From positions 1-34,763 of the forward strand of contig NBIV01000498.1 in the NCBI GenBank assembly GCA_003194525.1: a stretch of 34,763 nt of DNA, read 5' to 3'. Each line of letters opens with the position of its first letter. The first letter of the stretch is position 1. The notes beneath the pieces are model-generated. The model was not told the DNA's origin and did no database searches. It worked only from the letters and a program-made list of their open reading frames with translations. This DNA is from Gracilariopsis chorda (Eukaryota > Rhodophyta > Florideophyceae > Gracilariales > Gracilariaceae). Both the position numbers and the translations under genes were made by a program. This document shows, one piece after another, positions 17,724 to 26,675 of this stretch.

Positions 17724-20700
17724 CTCCTCCTCGAGTTCCTGGGTCAGACCAACCCTATCCATGATCAACTGTGCCATAGCAGGACTAAGTGGTTTAGTGA
17801 GTATGTCAGCATCATTGTCCTCACTTGCCACATATTCCACAGTTATCACCTTGCTTTTGACCAAGTCCCGGATAAAGTGTATCTTCACGTCAATGTGTTT
17901 GGCACGTCCGGAGGGGCAACGCTCACCAATGGCCCATTCAATCGCACACTGGTTGTCTGAGCGTAGTGGAGTACTCTCATTAACCGGTATTCCACATTCC
18001 TCAAGTACTCGAGATATCCACATTAGCTCTTGACTTGCCATCACTAATGCGTAATACTCGGACTCGCCTGTAGACAATGCCACTGACGCCTGCTTACGCG
18101 CACCGTAGAAACAAGCACATGACCCAAGTTTGATCATAAAGCCAGACAAAGACTTGCGATCAGTGGTGTCACCAGCGTAATCAGAGTCTACATAACCATT
18201 GAGCAGCAGGTTACCAGGTTGATAAACAAGTCCATGGTGAGTAGTGCCACGTAAATACCTTAGCACGCGCTTCACCGCTCGATGACAATACCGAGTTGGT
18301 GCTTTCTGAAAGCGCGCTAGGATAAGTACGGGTGCCAATATGTCCAAACGTGTCCGTAATGCCAGGTACAGCAGAGACCCGATCATCTGCTGATACAACT
18401 GGACTTCAAATGGGGACTTGTCCTCCTCCACATCAAGCGAGGAAAAGAAAGATTCTACCATTGGGCTTCGTGCAGGCTTGCTACATTCCAGTCCAAACCG
18501 ACGTAACATGCCACTGACATACAGCGGCTGTGCTAGTTTTACACCTAACAGTTGGCCATTGGAGTCCATGTTCCAGGTTAATTCAACACCAAGATACATT
18601 CTGATACGAGTCTCAACACGTAGGTCATACAGAGACTTGAGCTCCTCCACTATGTGGGAACGTTGTTCAGCAGTTGGCGTAAATATAAGAAGGTCATCTA
18701 CGTATACCAAGATGTATGCGTATGTGTTACCGGCTAATTTGCGCCTGAAGACACATGGTGCACTGGGTAATTCTTCAAAACCTATGCCTTTAATGTCTGT
18801 GCTGAACTTCGTATGCCATGCCAGATGAGCCTGCTTAAGCCCATATATAGCCTTTAGCAGTTTATAGCATCGTGACTTGAGACCAGGAATGCCACGCGGT
18901 GACAACACCCAAACGTCTTCCTTGAGGTCACCGTTCAGGAATGCGGTTTTAATATCCACCTGTGCAACAAACATCTGCATGCACAATATCAGGTACAGGA
19001 ACATGCGAACCAAGTTGAACGAAACGACTGGTGCGTACGTCTCTAAGTAGTCCTGACCATATGTCTGGTGGTTGCCTCCAGCCACTATTCGAGCTCGAAA
19101 TCGGTCAACGGAGTTGTCTGCGTCACGTTTCACCTTCAGAATGACATGCGTTGGTAGAGGCGCAGACTTTGGTGAGTCATCCGCAACCCATGTAGCCTTG
19201 TCTTCCAAGGATGTGAACTCCTCATCGATAGCATGTAGCCATTGCTCTCTTTCAGTTGGGGGTGCGGAGAGTGCTTCCTTGAGTGTGGGATCATCACTCG
19301 TGGTAACCTTAACCTCCGATTTGGCCGCGCCAGCCATATGCCACCAGCGTTGTGGTGCACGCCTAGTGCGACGAGGATAGCGTGACTGTGACTCAGAGTC
19401 GAGATTTGCTTGTTCAATGTTCTCTGCATCACTCTCTGACCCCTCTTCGTTGCCGGAATTGTGGTCATCAGTAACAATATCTGGTGGTGCAGAGTTAGCA
19501 GTCACGTTTACAGGTGCCCCAGAATGGTCTATGCTGCCATTTTCGGATTCTGAAATGACGTCCGCAACATCGTCAACATAAAATTCTTCAGAGCTGGTGG
19601 AGCCTACATCATCCTCAGAACTATAAGTCGCATCTGATGCACTCTCGTCATCCATATAATTGCTTAGATACGGTACACCAGGGAACCTAGATTCATCAAA
19701 GGTGACATGACGCGACCTTACTATTCGAGGAATATCGTCGTCACCCGATATTAGGACCTCGTAAACACCATGCTCAAGAGTCTGCAAGTACACTCCCTCA
19801 AGTGCACGAGACTCGAACTTGGTGCCCGGGTTCATTTTTAATACATATGCGGCACATCCAAATACTTTGATATACTTCAAAGAAGGCCTATTGTCAGTGA
19901 CCAACACATACGGGGTCACGCCAGTGGTGGAATGGGGCACTCTATTGCGAATATAAATCACATGTTTCAGTGCATATGGCCACAAACAGTCTGGTAAACT
20001 TGCTTGAATCAGCAAAGCTCGGGCAGCTTCCCCCATAGTGCGATTGATGCGCTCCGCAATAGCATTGTGTTGTGGGGTATACGGAGGAGAAAACGATACC
20101 TCCTGAAGACCATTGTCGGGATTGTGTTGCAAAGCAATATACTCTTCTGCGTTGTCAGAGTGCAGTTTTCGAATAAGCACATGCTCTCCTCCAAGCTGTT
20201 TGAGCTTCTGCTTTACTCCCAAGAACACTTCGCTGATCTCAGTTCTGTGCACCATGAACCCAAGGACTGCATATCGTGAGTGATCATCGACAAATCCGGA
20301 TGCATACCGGAATCGGTCGGGGAATGATGGCACCAACGGACCGATAATGTCCGAGTGCACCACGTCCCCAACCTGCTTGGCTCGTTCAAACTTGCCCTGA
20401 AATGGCAGTTTATGCGCCTTGGCAAGGCGGCATGGTCGACATACCTCCTCCATGCCCTTGATGTTTGGTACACCGTCGACGTGAGCATGAACTCTTTGAA
20501 GGTCATGTTCATTCATATGTGCCAGTCGGCGGTGCCACAATGAACTAGTGCGCTCGTCGGTAGCAGCAAGCACCGTGGATGTGTCCGTATGGTCGATTGG
20601 GTTTGGCAGGGTGTATAAACGGGAGCGATGATGACGAGTCCCATGCCCGACCTCAAACCCATCTTCGTGTTGTAGGCGTACTTCCTTATCACAAAACAGT

Positions 20701-22004
20701 GAGTGGATACCTTTGTCAGCCAACCGCCCTACAGAAACTAGGTTATATCCAAGATTCGGAACGAGCAGCACATTAGACAACCTAAGATTGACATCCACAA
20801 ACGGTAATACCACATCTCCTTGTTGCGTGGCAGTGACCGTGGTGTTGTCAGCTAGTTCAATTGTCCTATGTGGTATGTCGAACATTGTGGTTGGGACGAA
20901 CGCCGACACCGAACAAAAGAAATGAGACGTAGCGCCACTGTCTGCATATGTGTCAATGCACTCATTAACCGGTGGTACCACTGATGACTTTTCACCTGCG
21001 ACTCCAGCAATCTCAACCTTGGATGCTTTCAGCGATGACTTGGCGGAACGTTTAGGCTTTTCGACTGCATTTAGCCTTAGCTGATCCAAGATAGCTTGTG
21101 GTAAATGGTTGTCAGGATTGTCCGGATTCATGTGACAACGGTCCTGGGTGTGTCCATCGCGGTCACAAAAGGTGCAGTGGTACCCATTTTTGTTTCCAGC
21201 AGCATATGCACGACCAGTGGGGTCGTTCACAGTGGTTGAATCTGATGCGTTACCATCATTCTCAATACCATTTGATAATTTGCTGTGTCCGCTAATACGG
21301 GAACCACCCCTGTTCTTGTTCTTCTTGCGATTGCGCCCTCTACCAGAACTGCTTGACCCCATTTGACGAGCATTATATTCATCAATTAGGGTTGTTGCTA
21401 CATAGTCCCAGGTCAGTTCCGAGATCTCCTTGGTCCTCAGTGCTGCTGCAGTTGATTCCAATGAGCAGTTGGGGTCAATAGATGCCAGAAGCATAGGTGC
21501 CTTGTGAGACTCTGGTATGGCGGCATCTTTGCCCATGCGGTCCAGCTGCGAGAACAGAGAGGCAAACTGGTCCACGAATTCGGACATGTTTTGGCCATTA
21601 TACGACATTCTGAACAGCTGAGTCTGCACGGCTATACGAGACACTGTCCTGTTTGAGGCATATCGCGCATCAAGTAGTTGAAGCATGCGACCGGGGTCAT
21701 CATCCACATCCATAACTACACGCAACGGGGCATCACCAAGTGCACAAATGATGATTGCACATGCCTTTTCGCGCTTTGCGAGTGTACGGGAGGGTGTCTG
21801 GGTAGCACTAGAACCAGACGCTTGTGTCATTATTCCACTAGATGACTCCTCCGAACTTGACATAACGACATTCCAGACACCTTTAATACGACATGCAGCA
21901 CGTAGACGGTGTCTCCATAGGGTGTAATCTTCTCCCCGCTTACCGTGGAAGCGCGGGATCTTCACACCAGAAGTGGTTTCTGACTCAACTTCGGAGTCTG
22001 ACAT
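17718..22004 (-). CDS. CopC Gag-Pol polyprotein (1428 aa, intact)
   Basis: One frame from ATG at 22004 (MSDSEVESETTSG, GGAACC context) to TGA at 17718-17720. Gag core about 15-215, then a Ser/Arg/Lys-rich tract. CCHC knuckle C277, C280, H285, C290. Protease DSG at 355-357. Integrase zinc ligands H491, H496, C522 and C525, catalytic D552, D617 and E651 (33 residues between the last two, two fewer than the usual 35). Acidic linker about 780-875, then YPRRTRRAP. RT about 910-1165, with QVDIKTAFLNGD and YVDD at 1101-1104. RNase H about 1268-1405, with D1273, E1314, D1350 and D1400 as candidate catalytic residues (DADILTKPL). The last residues ELEEE are encoded by the polypurine tract region, and the final Cys plus stop by the LTR. 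Size and order are normal for copia. Gag and Pol come from one frame, so their ratio must be set by another route. Confidence 0.97.
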   Translation of the reverse strand: MSDSEVESETTSGVKIPRFHGKRGEDYTLWRHRLRAACRIKGVWNVVMSSSEESSSGIMTQASGSSATQTPSRTLAKREKACAIIICALGDAPLRVVMDVDDDPGRMLQLLDARYASNRTVSRIAVQTQLFRMSYNGQNMSEFVDQFASLFSQLDRMGKDAAIPESHKAPMLLASIDPNCSLESTAAALRTKEISELTWDYVATTLIDEYNARQMGSSSSGRGRNRKKNKNRGGSRISGHSKLSNGIENDGNASDSTTVNDPTGRAYAAGNKNGYHCTFCDRDGHTQDRCHMNPDNPDNHLPQAILDQLRLNAVEKPKRSAKSSLKASKVEIAGVAGEKSSVVPPVNECIDTYADSGATSHFFCSVSAFVPTTMFDIPHRTIELADNTTVTATQQGDVVLPFVDVNLRLSNVLLVPNLGYNLVSVGRLADKGIHSLFCDKEVRLQHEDGFEVGHGTRHHRSRLYTLPNPIDHTDTSTVLAATDERTSSLWHRRLAHMNEHDLQRVHAHVDGVPNIKGMEEVCRPCRLAKAHKLPFQGKFERAKQVGDVVHSDIIGPLVPSFPDRFRYASGFVDDHSRYAVLGFMVHRTEISEVFLGVKQKLKQLGGEHVLIRKLHSDNAEEYIALQHNPDNGLQEVSFSPPYTPQHNAIAERINRTMGEAARALLIQASLPDCLWPYALKHVIYIRNRVPHSTTGVTPYVLVTDNRPSLKYIKVFGCAAYVLKMNPGTKFESRALEGVYLQTLEHGVYEVLISGDDDIPRIVRSRHVTFDESRFPGVPYLSNYMDDESASDATYSSEDDVGSTSSEEFYVDDVADVISESENGSIDHSGAPVNVTANSAPPDIVTDDHNSGNEEGSESDAENIEQANLDSESQSRYPRRTRRAPQRWWHMAGAAKSEVKVTTSDDPTLKEALSAPPTEREQWLHAIDEEFTSLEDKATWVADDSPKSAPLPTHVILKVKRDADNSVDRFRARIVAGGNHQTYGQDYLETYAPVVSFNLVRMFLYLILCMQMFVAQVDIKTAFLNGDLKEDVWVLSPRGIPGLKSRCYKLLKAIYGLKQAHLAWHTKFSTDIKGIGFEELPSAPCVFRRKLAGNTYAYILVYVDDLLIFTPTAEQRSHIVEELKSLYDLRVETRIRMYLGVELTWNMDSNGQLLGVKLAQPLYVSGMLRRFGLECSKPARSPMVESFFSSLDVEEDKSPFEVQLYQQMIGSLLYLALRTRLDILAPVLILARFQKAPTRYCHRAVKRVLRYLRGTTHHGLVYQPGNLLLNGYVDSDYAGDTTDRKSLSGFMIKLGSCACFYGARKQASVALSTGESEYYALVMASQELMWISRVLEECGIPVNESTPLRSDNQCAIEWAIGERCPSGRAKHIDVKIHFIRDLVKSKVITVEYVASEDNDADILTKPLSPAMAQLIMDRVGLTQELEEEC
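17724..17732 (-). other. CopC polypurine tract
   Basis: GAGGAGGAG on the minus strand, directly before the 3' LTR. It also encodes three Glu residues at the end of the polyprotein. Confidence 0.85.
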
Positions 22005-22351
22005 GGTTCCAGAACGACTTCAGTAACCGAAATTAGAACAAACAAGGTACGAAAATGAAGCAGAGTGAGGGACTCGATGCTTAGAATCGCTATCAGAATA
22101 GACGAGAGGGCTGTTTTGGCGGTACAGCTTTGGACTGATAGCGGATGTCACACTATGTGGGTGATGCTGGAGTGGATTATACTCAACACTTAACAGCGAG
22201 GGCGCCAGCGGAGACCGTGTAACCAAGTCTCAACGCTCGTCCAGACGCGTCTGGTACGCGAATCACAGGCGGATTTCGGGTTCTCGACGCCTGGAGTATA
22301 CTCACGAGCAGCTCTGAAGCACACTCGGAAAGGAAACTAACTTCGTAAAAG

Positions 22352-22475
22352 CGGGCGCACTGACGGGAGAAACTACCTCCGCTACCCTAAGGGTTGAACC
22401 CCTGGACCCTGGTAACTCTCTCCAGGTGAGGTACGAAATTCTTCGTGACCTACCCTGTTCTGCGCACTTCAGAAC
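22352..22475 (-). promoter_or_regulatory. Conserved structured leader RNA module (CopC)
   Basis: Minus-strand hairpins in order: GTTCTG/CAGAAC (22475-22457), ACGAA/TTCGT, CCTGG/CCAGG (ending 22422-22426 on plus), AGGG/CCCT, then AGGGTAGCGG and GTGCGCCCG (ending 22352). The first stem has T-A where CopA has C-G (GCTCTG/CAGAGC), a compensatory change around an identical AAGTGCG loop. Confidence 0.65.
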
Positions 22476-22783
22476 GAGGGGCTTTATAATCCCTACGTGT
22501 CGTCCCAGGGAGGTTAGTAGCTGTCGCGATAAGCGTTCACCAGTTAACCCCTGCTAGACACTTGCAGGAAAATAGCGCGGTCTTCCTTGTGCGCTGAAGC
22601 ACAGATGCAGGGATCGGAACAGGCGCAGGTCGGCTTACCAGAGAAGGGGTCTCTGAACGCTTTGCCTACTTTCACCACAACAACTGTACCTCCACAAGAT
22701 ACGCAAAACTTCTCGCAAGAACAGCTTCGTAGAACGCAAATAAAAGAATTAGTAAAGCGCGACGTCTGCAAAGAATCGACGCT

Positions 22784-22797
22784 CTGGGCCCATAACC
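22784..22797 (-). other. CopC primer-binding site
   Basis: CTGGGCCCATAACC on plus, so GGTTATGGGCCCAG on the element strand, immediately inside the 5' LTR. Complementary to the initiator tRNA-Met anticodon arm. Confidence 0.87.
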
Positions 22798-23608
22798 TGA
22801 TGTTGGTAATGTTAGTTGGGCTACGGCGCATCTGTAGAACAAAGAAAGAAGAAAAAGAAGCAGTGAAGGTTGCCAGTCTTCGGACGAGTTTACTTGGTAG
22901 TGCAACTTCAGCGTGTTATATAGCACCTCTACGTCACACTACAACTACAAGAAAACCCTATACCACTAAGTGGGGACACCCAATACTACCAATCATAAAC
23001 AAACATAACACAATAAGGGTTGCACACACTGATTACAGCCAAGTACAACCATGCATAACAACATAACAACACATTACAACAATGCAGACCAAGTGAACCA
23101 AGTAGCCAGCAACGCACAATAAGTGAACCGGACACGCCAACAATGTGCCAGCATGTTGCAGCACTGTATAAACACTTACTCGCATCATCATGACAATGAC
23201 AAAGCACAAATACACATGCCACCGCATCCATGTACATACCCTAGGTGTGTTGCGTGCATGGCACGTGCCTGCTTGCACAACCGCACACATGACACACTTC
23301 CATATACCTGTAAACCACATGTAGCCACACATATTCTTCAGTACCATACCCATTCACCTTATGCCAAGTGGCCAGTTCCGTGCCAAGAGCCCATAGAATG
23401 CATAACACTTGTAACCAATACGTTGCATATGAGTGTTTGCAGTAGCCAATCATATGCCCGTTTCACGTTGGGTTTGAGAACACACGCATATGCGCTTTTG
23501 TAAAGCAGGTCCCAAAAACAGCCCTCCGTTATATGAAACTTTGTTTTCAAGTGTTGCACCATGATGTCCCAGTACTACCCGGCACTCGACTACGTGCTAA
23601 CATCAACA
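22798..23608 (-). repeat. CopC 5' LTR (811 bp)
   Basis: Same sequence as 16913-17723 as far as I can read. The TATA word is at 22915-22922 (minus strand), so transcription would run leftward through CopC and, if unterminated, antisense through A2 and CopD. Confidence 0.96.
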
Positions 23609-25324
23609 GCTATCCTCGCCGTACACGACGTGCACCAGCTAAGTGGTGGTACATGGCCGGTAGTGCAACGTCACAAAATGGATATTACTACCAGTGATGA
23701 ACCTACTCTGGGCGAAGCACTGTCTGCCACACCACTTGAGCAGAGCCTTTGGAAGAGTGCCATTGATGAAGAACTGACATCTCTGGAGGAGAAGAACACT
23801 TGGGAGGAGGATGAATCACCTGCCTCTCAGCCTCTTCCTACTCATGTCATTCTAAACGTAAAGCGCGATGCCAAAGGATCAGTTGAGAGATTCAAGGCTA
23901 GGGTTGTGGCTGGTGGCAATCACCAGACATACGGGCAGAACTACATGGAGACATATGCGCCAGTAGTGCCATTTAGCCTGGTCCGCATGTTCCTGTACGT
24001 CGCACTTTGTCTTCAGATGTATGTGGCTCAAGTAGATGTTAAGACTGCATTTCTCAACGGTGAGCTTAAAGAAGACGTGTGGGTGATGTCGCCGCGTGGT
24101 GTTCTTGGTCTGACCACAAAGTGCTATAAGTTACTCAAGGCTATGTACGGTTTGAAACAGGCTCATCTAGCATGGCACACCAAGTTCAAAGCAGACATGA
24201 AGAGGTTGGGTTTTGAGGAACTACCCAGCGCACCGTGCGTATTCAAGCGAAAGGTTGGAGATGGCATGTATGCCTACATACTTGTATATGTGGACGACAT
24301 TCTGGTGTTCACGCCAACGCTGGAGCAACGGACTACGGTGTTGGAGGAGCTCAAAACACTCTATGACCTCCGCATTGAGAACCGAATCACTCTGTACCTT
24401 GGCGTGGAGCTGTCATGGAAGATAGGTACAGCCGGACAACTCCTTGGTGTCAAGCTGGGACAGTCGCTGTTTATTGAAAGTATACTTCGACGATTTGGTC
24501 TCCAGAACGCTAAGCCAGTACCTAGCCCTATGGTGGAGTGCTTCTTCACATCTCTAGCAATGGAGGAGGACAAATCACCAATGGATGTGCAGTTGTACCA
24601 GCAGATGATCGGGTCTCTGCTGTACTTGGCACTACGTACTAGGTTGGATATACTTGCACCAGTTCTCATCCTGGCTCGTTTTCAGAGTGCTCCTACCGCT
24701 TGGTGTCACAAAGCAGTGAAGCGTGTGCTCAGGTACCTGTGTGGAACGCGACAGCATGGGCTATGCTACAGGGCTGGATCGCTAGATCTGCATGGTTTTA
24801 TGGACTCTGACTACGCTGGAGATACTACGAGTCGGAAGTCGATGTCCGGGTATATCGTTAAACTTGGGTCAGCAACCTGCTGGTATGGTGGTAGAAAACA
24901 AGCGTCAGTTGCGCTATCCACTGGCGAGGCGGAGTACTATGCTCTGACTTTGGCTGCACAGGAAGTGGTATGGGTTGCTCGTGTGCTACGGGAATGCGGC
25001 TTCGACATGAAACCTTTGGTTCCTCTACACTCTGACAACCAGTGCGCATTGGAGTGGGCTGGTGGTGAAAGGTGTCCTTCTAGTCGTGCTAAGCACATTG
25101 ATGTAAAGGTTCACTTTATCCGAGATCTCATAAGAGACAATGTGATTAGTGTTCATGTTGAAGTGTTAAACTCTACAAGTGGTGGAGTGCCTGGCCAACC
25201 CCCACAGAAGGTGTCAGCTTGGTCCAAAACCAAACCTTCAGGGGACCATGGGCACTTTTGGAGCCCCTCGCTCCAAAAGCGCATATGCGCCTCTGCTCAA
25301 ACCCAACGTGAAACGGCAATGTGA
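23609..25324 (+). pseudogene. CopA A2 RT and RNase H segment
   Basis: Starts with the right GCTAT duplication, then PRRTRRAPAKWW. An extra A at 23674-23677 (four As against three in A3) shifts the frame early. After it the frame is open through RT (QVDVKTAFLNGE, YVDDILVF) and RNase H (DSDYAGD, STGEAEYYAL, SDNQCALEW, KHIDVKVHFIRD). After VISV the sequence passes straight into the LTR at 25156. The final RNase H segment (YVASEDNDADILTKPL in CopC) and the polypurine tract are absent. A 7-base loss relative to A1 also removes the in-frame stop, so the frame runs 56 codons into the LTR and ends at 25322-25324. Confidence 0.9.
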
Positions 25325-25888
25325 TTGGCTACTGCAAAATGCTATATGCATTGTATACCGTACAAGTGTTATGGAGTGTATGGTACTGGATTGCGTATAT
25401 GCACAAGTGGAGCAATGTGGTTGGTCCAAGTGTGCGCGCAGTAGACGGTTGTGCTGCAATGCCGAAGATGCGAATGGGAGCTGTATTGGCTGATTTGGGA
25501 CAATGTGCGTTTGCGGGCTGCGCGGAGGGGTTGGAGTGCCAGGATGGTAATTGTTGATTTTTTAGAGCTGGTTCCAGATCAAGGGACTGGCAATGGATTT
25601 GCCGCATTGATTGATTTAGTTATTTGAAATTGTGACCCTCTAGATTGTGTGCGCTTTTCGTGTACACCTGCACACAGGAATAACGTGTAGTGTAATGGTG
25701 CAACCACCGCCGTCGCTTGCTGCGACGACGGTGAAGTGTGTGCGGTAGGGTATATGTAGATTGGCTTTGCCTACTGTCGAGTAAACTGGTCGACTAAGGC
25801 TGACAACCTTTCTTGTTTTATTTTCTTGTTTCTTCTTCCTCCCGTTGTTTCTTCCCTTTTGTTTTCATAACCCGCGTGCGTTGCAACA
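25156..25888 (+). repeat. CopA LTR shared by A2 (3') and A3 (5') (733 bp)
   Basis: Starts TGTTGAAGTGTTAAAC and ends GTTGCAACA. It is preceded by A2 RNase H sequence and followed directly by an A3 primer site, so one LTR serves two internal regions. By eye it differs from the next junction LTR (30908-31640) at about three or four positions, but from the A2 5' LTR at about ten. Confidence 0.93.
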
Positions 25889-26675
25889 GGTTATGGGCCC
25901 AGAGCGTCGACTTTTTGCAAACGTCGCGCTCTACTATTATCTCTTTGGGTTCTACGAAGACTGGTTTTTCTTTAGCGCAGGTACGCGTTGCGTTGCGAGC
26001 GAGCGAATCTTGTGGAAGTCGAGTGGCAGTGGTGAAAGTAGGCAAAGCGTTCAGAGACACCTTCTCTGGTAAGCCGACCTGCGCCTGTTCCGATCCCTGC
26101 TTCTTTGCTTCAGCGCACAAGGAAGACCGCGCTATTTTCCGGCAAGCGACTAGAAGGGGTTAACTGGTGAAAGCTTATCGCGTCAGCTACTAGCCTCCCT
26201 TGGACGTCTCGTACGGATTGTAAAGCCCCTCGCTCTGAAGTGCGCAGAGCAGGATTGGTTGCAGAAACCGCATCTCACCTGGAGAGAGTTACCAGGGACC
26301 AGAGGATTCGGACCTCTAGGGTAGCGGGGATAGTATCTCTTGCTAGTGCGCCCGTCTTAAGAAGTTTTATTTCTGTCCAGGCTCGTATCAGTACGTCCTG
26401 TGAGTATACTCCGGGCGTTGAGTACCCGAACTCTGCCTGTGATCGCGTACGAGACGCGTCTCGACAAGCGTAGTAGACTTGGTTACACGGTCTACGCTGA
26501 AGTTTTCGCTGTTGAGTGTTTGAGATTCTTCTCCGCTCCAGTTTTTCTGGTTCTTTGTGTAACAGAAGCCTTGAAATCCCTCTTTCGGCTTCAATACATT
26601 GCGTGGATATCACTACATTTGGCATCTACATAGTTGCTTTTGTTGCTTTTCTTTGGTTCTAGTCCCGTAGAAACC
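25889..26675 (+). other. CopA A3 primer site and leader (787 nt)
   Basis: GGTTATGGGCCCAG at 25889-25902, the AGAGCG hairpin, then the same leader as A2 with a few substitutions. The structured module is at 26232-26354 and its stems are unchanged. Confidence 0.82.
26232..26354 (+). promoter_or_regulatory. Conserved structured leader RNA module (A3)
   Basis: Same four hairpins and AGGGTAGCGG tail as A2, offset by 19279 bases. CCTGG starts at 26278. Confidence 0.62.

Larger units (their letters stand above)
22005..22797 (-). other. CopC untranslated leader (793 nt) including primer site
   Basis: Lies between the 5' LTR and gag, with no supportable ORF. Clearly homologous to the CopA leader over long stretches (for example GGTTAACTGGTGAACGCTTA against GGTTAGCTGGTGAAAGCTTA). 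AGAGCG just after the primer site can pair with CGCTTT with one G-U wobble, matching the CopA hairpin. Confidence 0.8.
16913..23608 (-). mobile_element. CopC, full-length intact Ty1/copia retrotransposon (6696 bp)
   Basis: Complete element on the minus strand, inserted in A2 between the linker and RT, flanked by GCTAT. Element order runs from 23608 down: 5' LTR, primer site, 793-nt leader, one 1428-codon gag-pol frame, polypurine tract, 3' LTR. Both LTRs are 811 bp and I see no difference between them. With intact catalytic motifs in every domain, this is the best candidate in the window for a recently active autonomous element. Confidence 0.97.
5877..25888 (+). mobile_element. CopA unit A2, split by CopD and CopC insertions
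   Basis: Order: LTR, primer site, leader, gag, (CopD), protease and integrase, (CopC), RT and RNase H, LTR. Removing CopD (6820 bp plus 5-bp TSD) and CopC (6696 bp plus 5-bp TSD) leaves a period of 5753 bp from LTR start to LTR start. The neighbouring A3 unit is 5752 bp; the one extra base is an A near 23674-23677. The closing LTR is followed at once by another primer site, so it is shared with A3. A2 is the first unit of a head-to-tail array. Confidence 0.92.
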
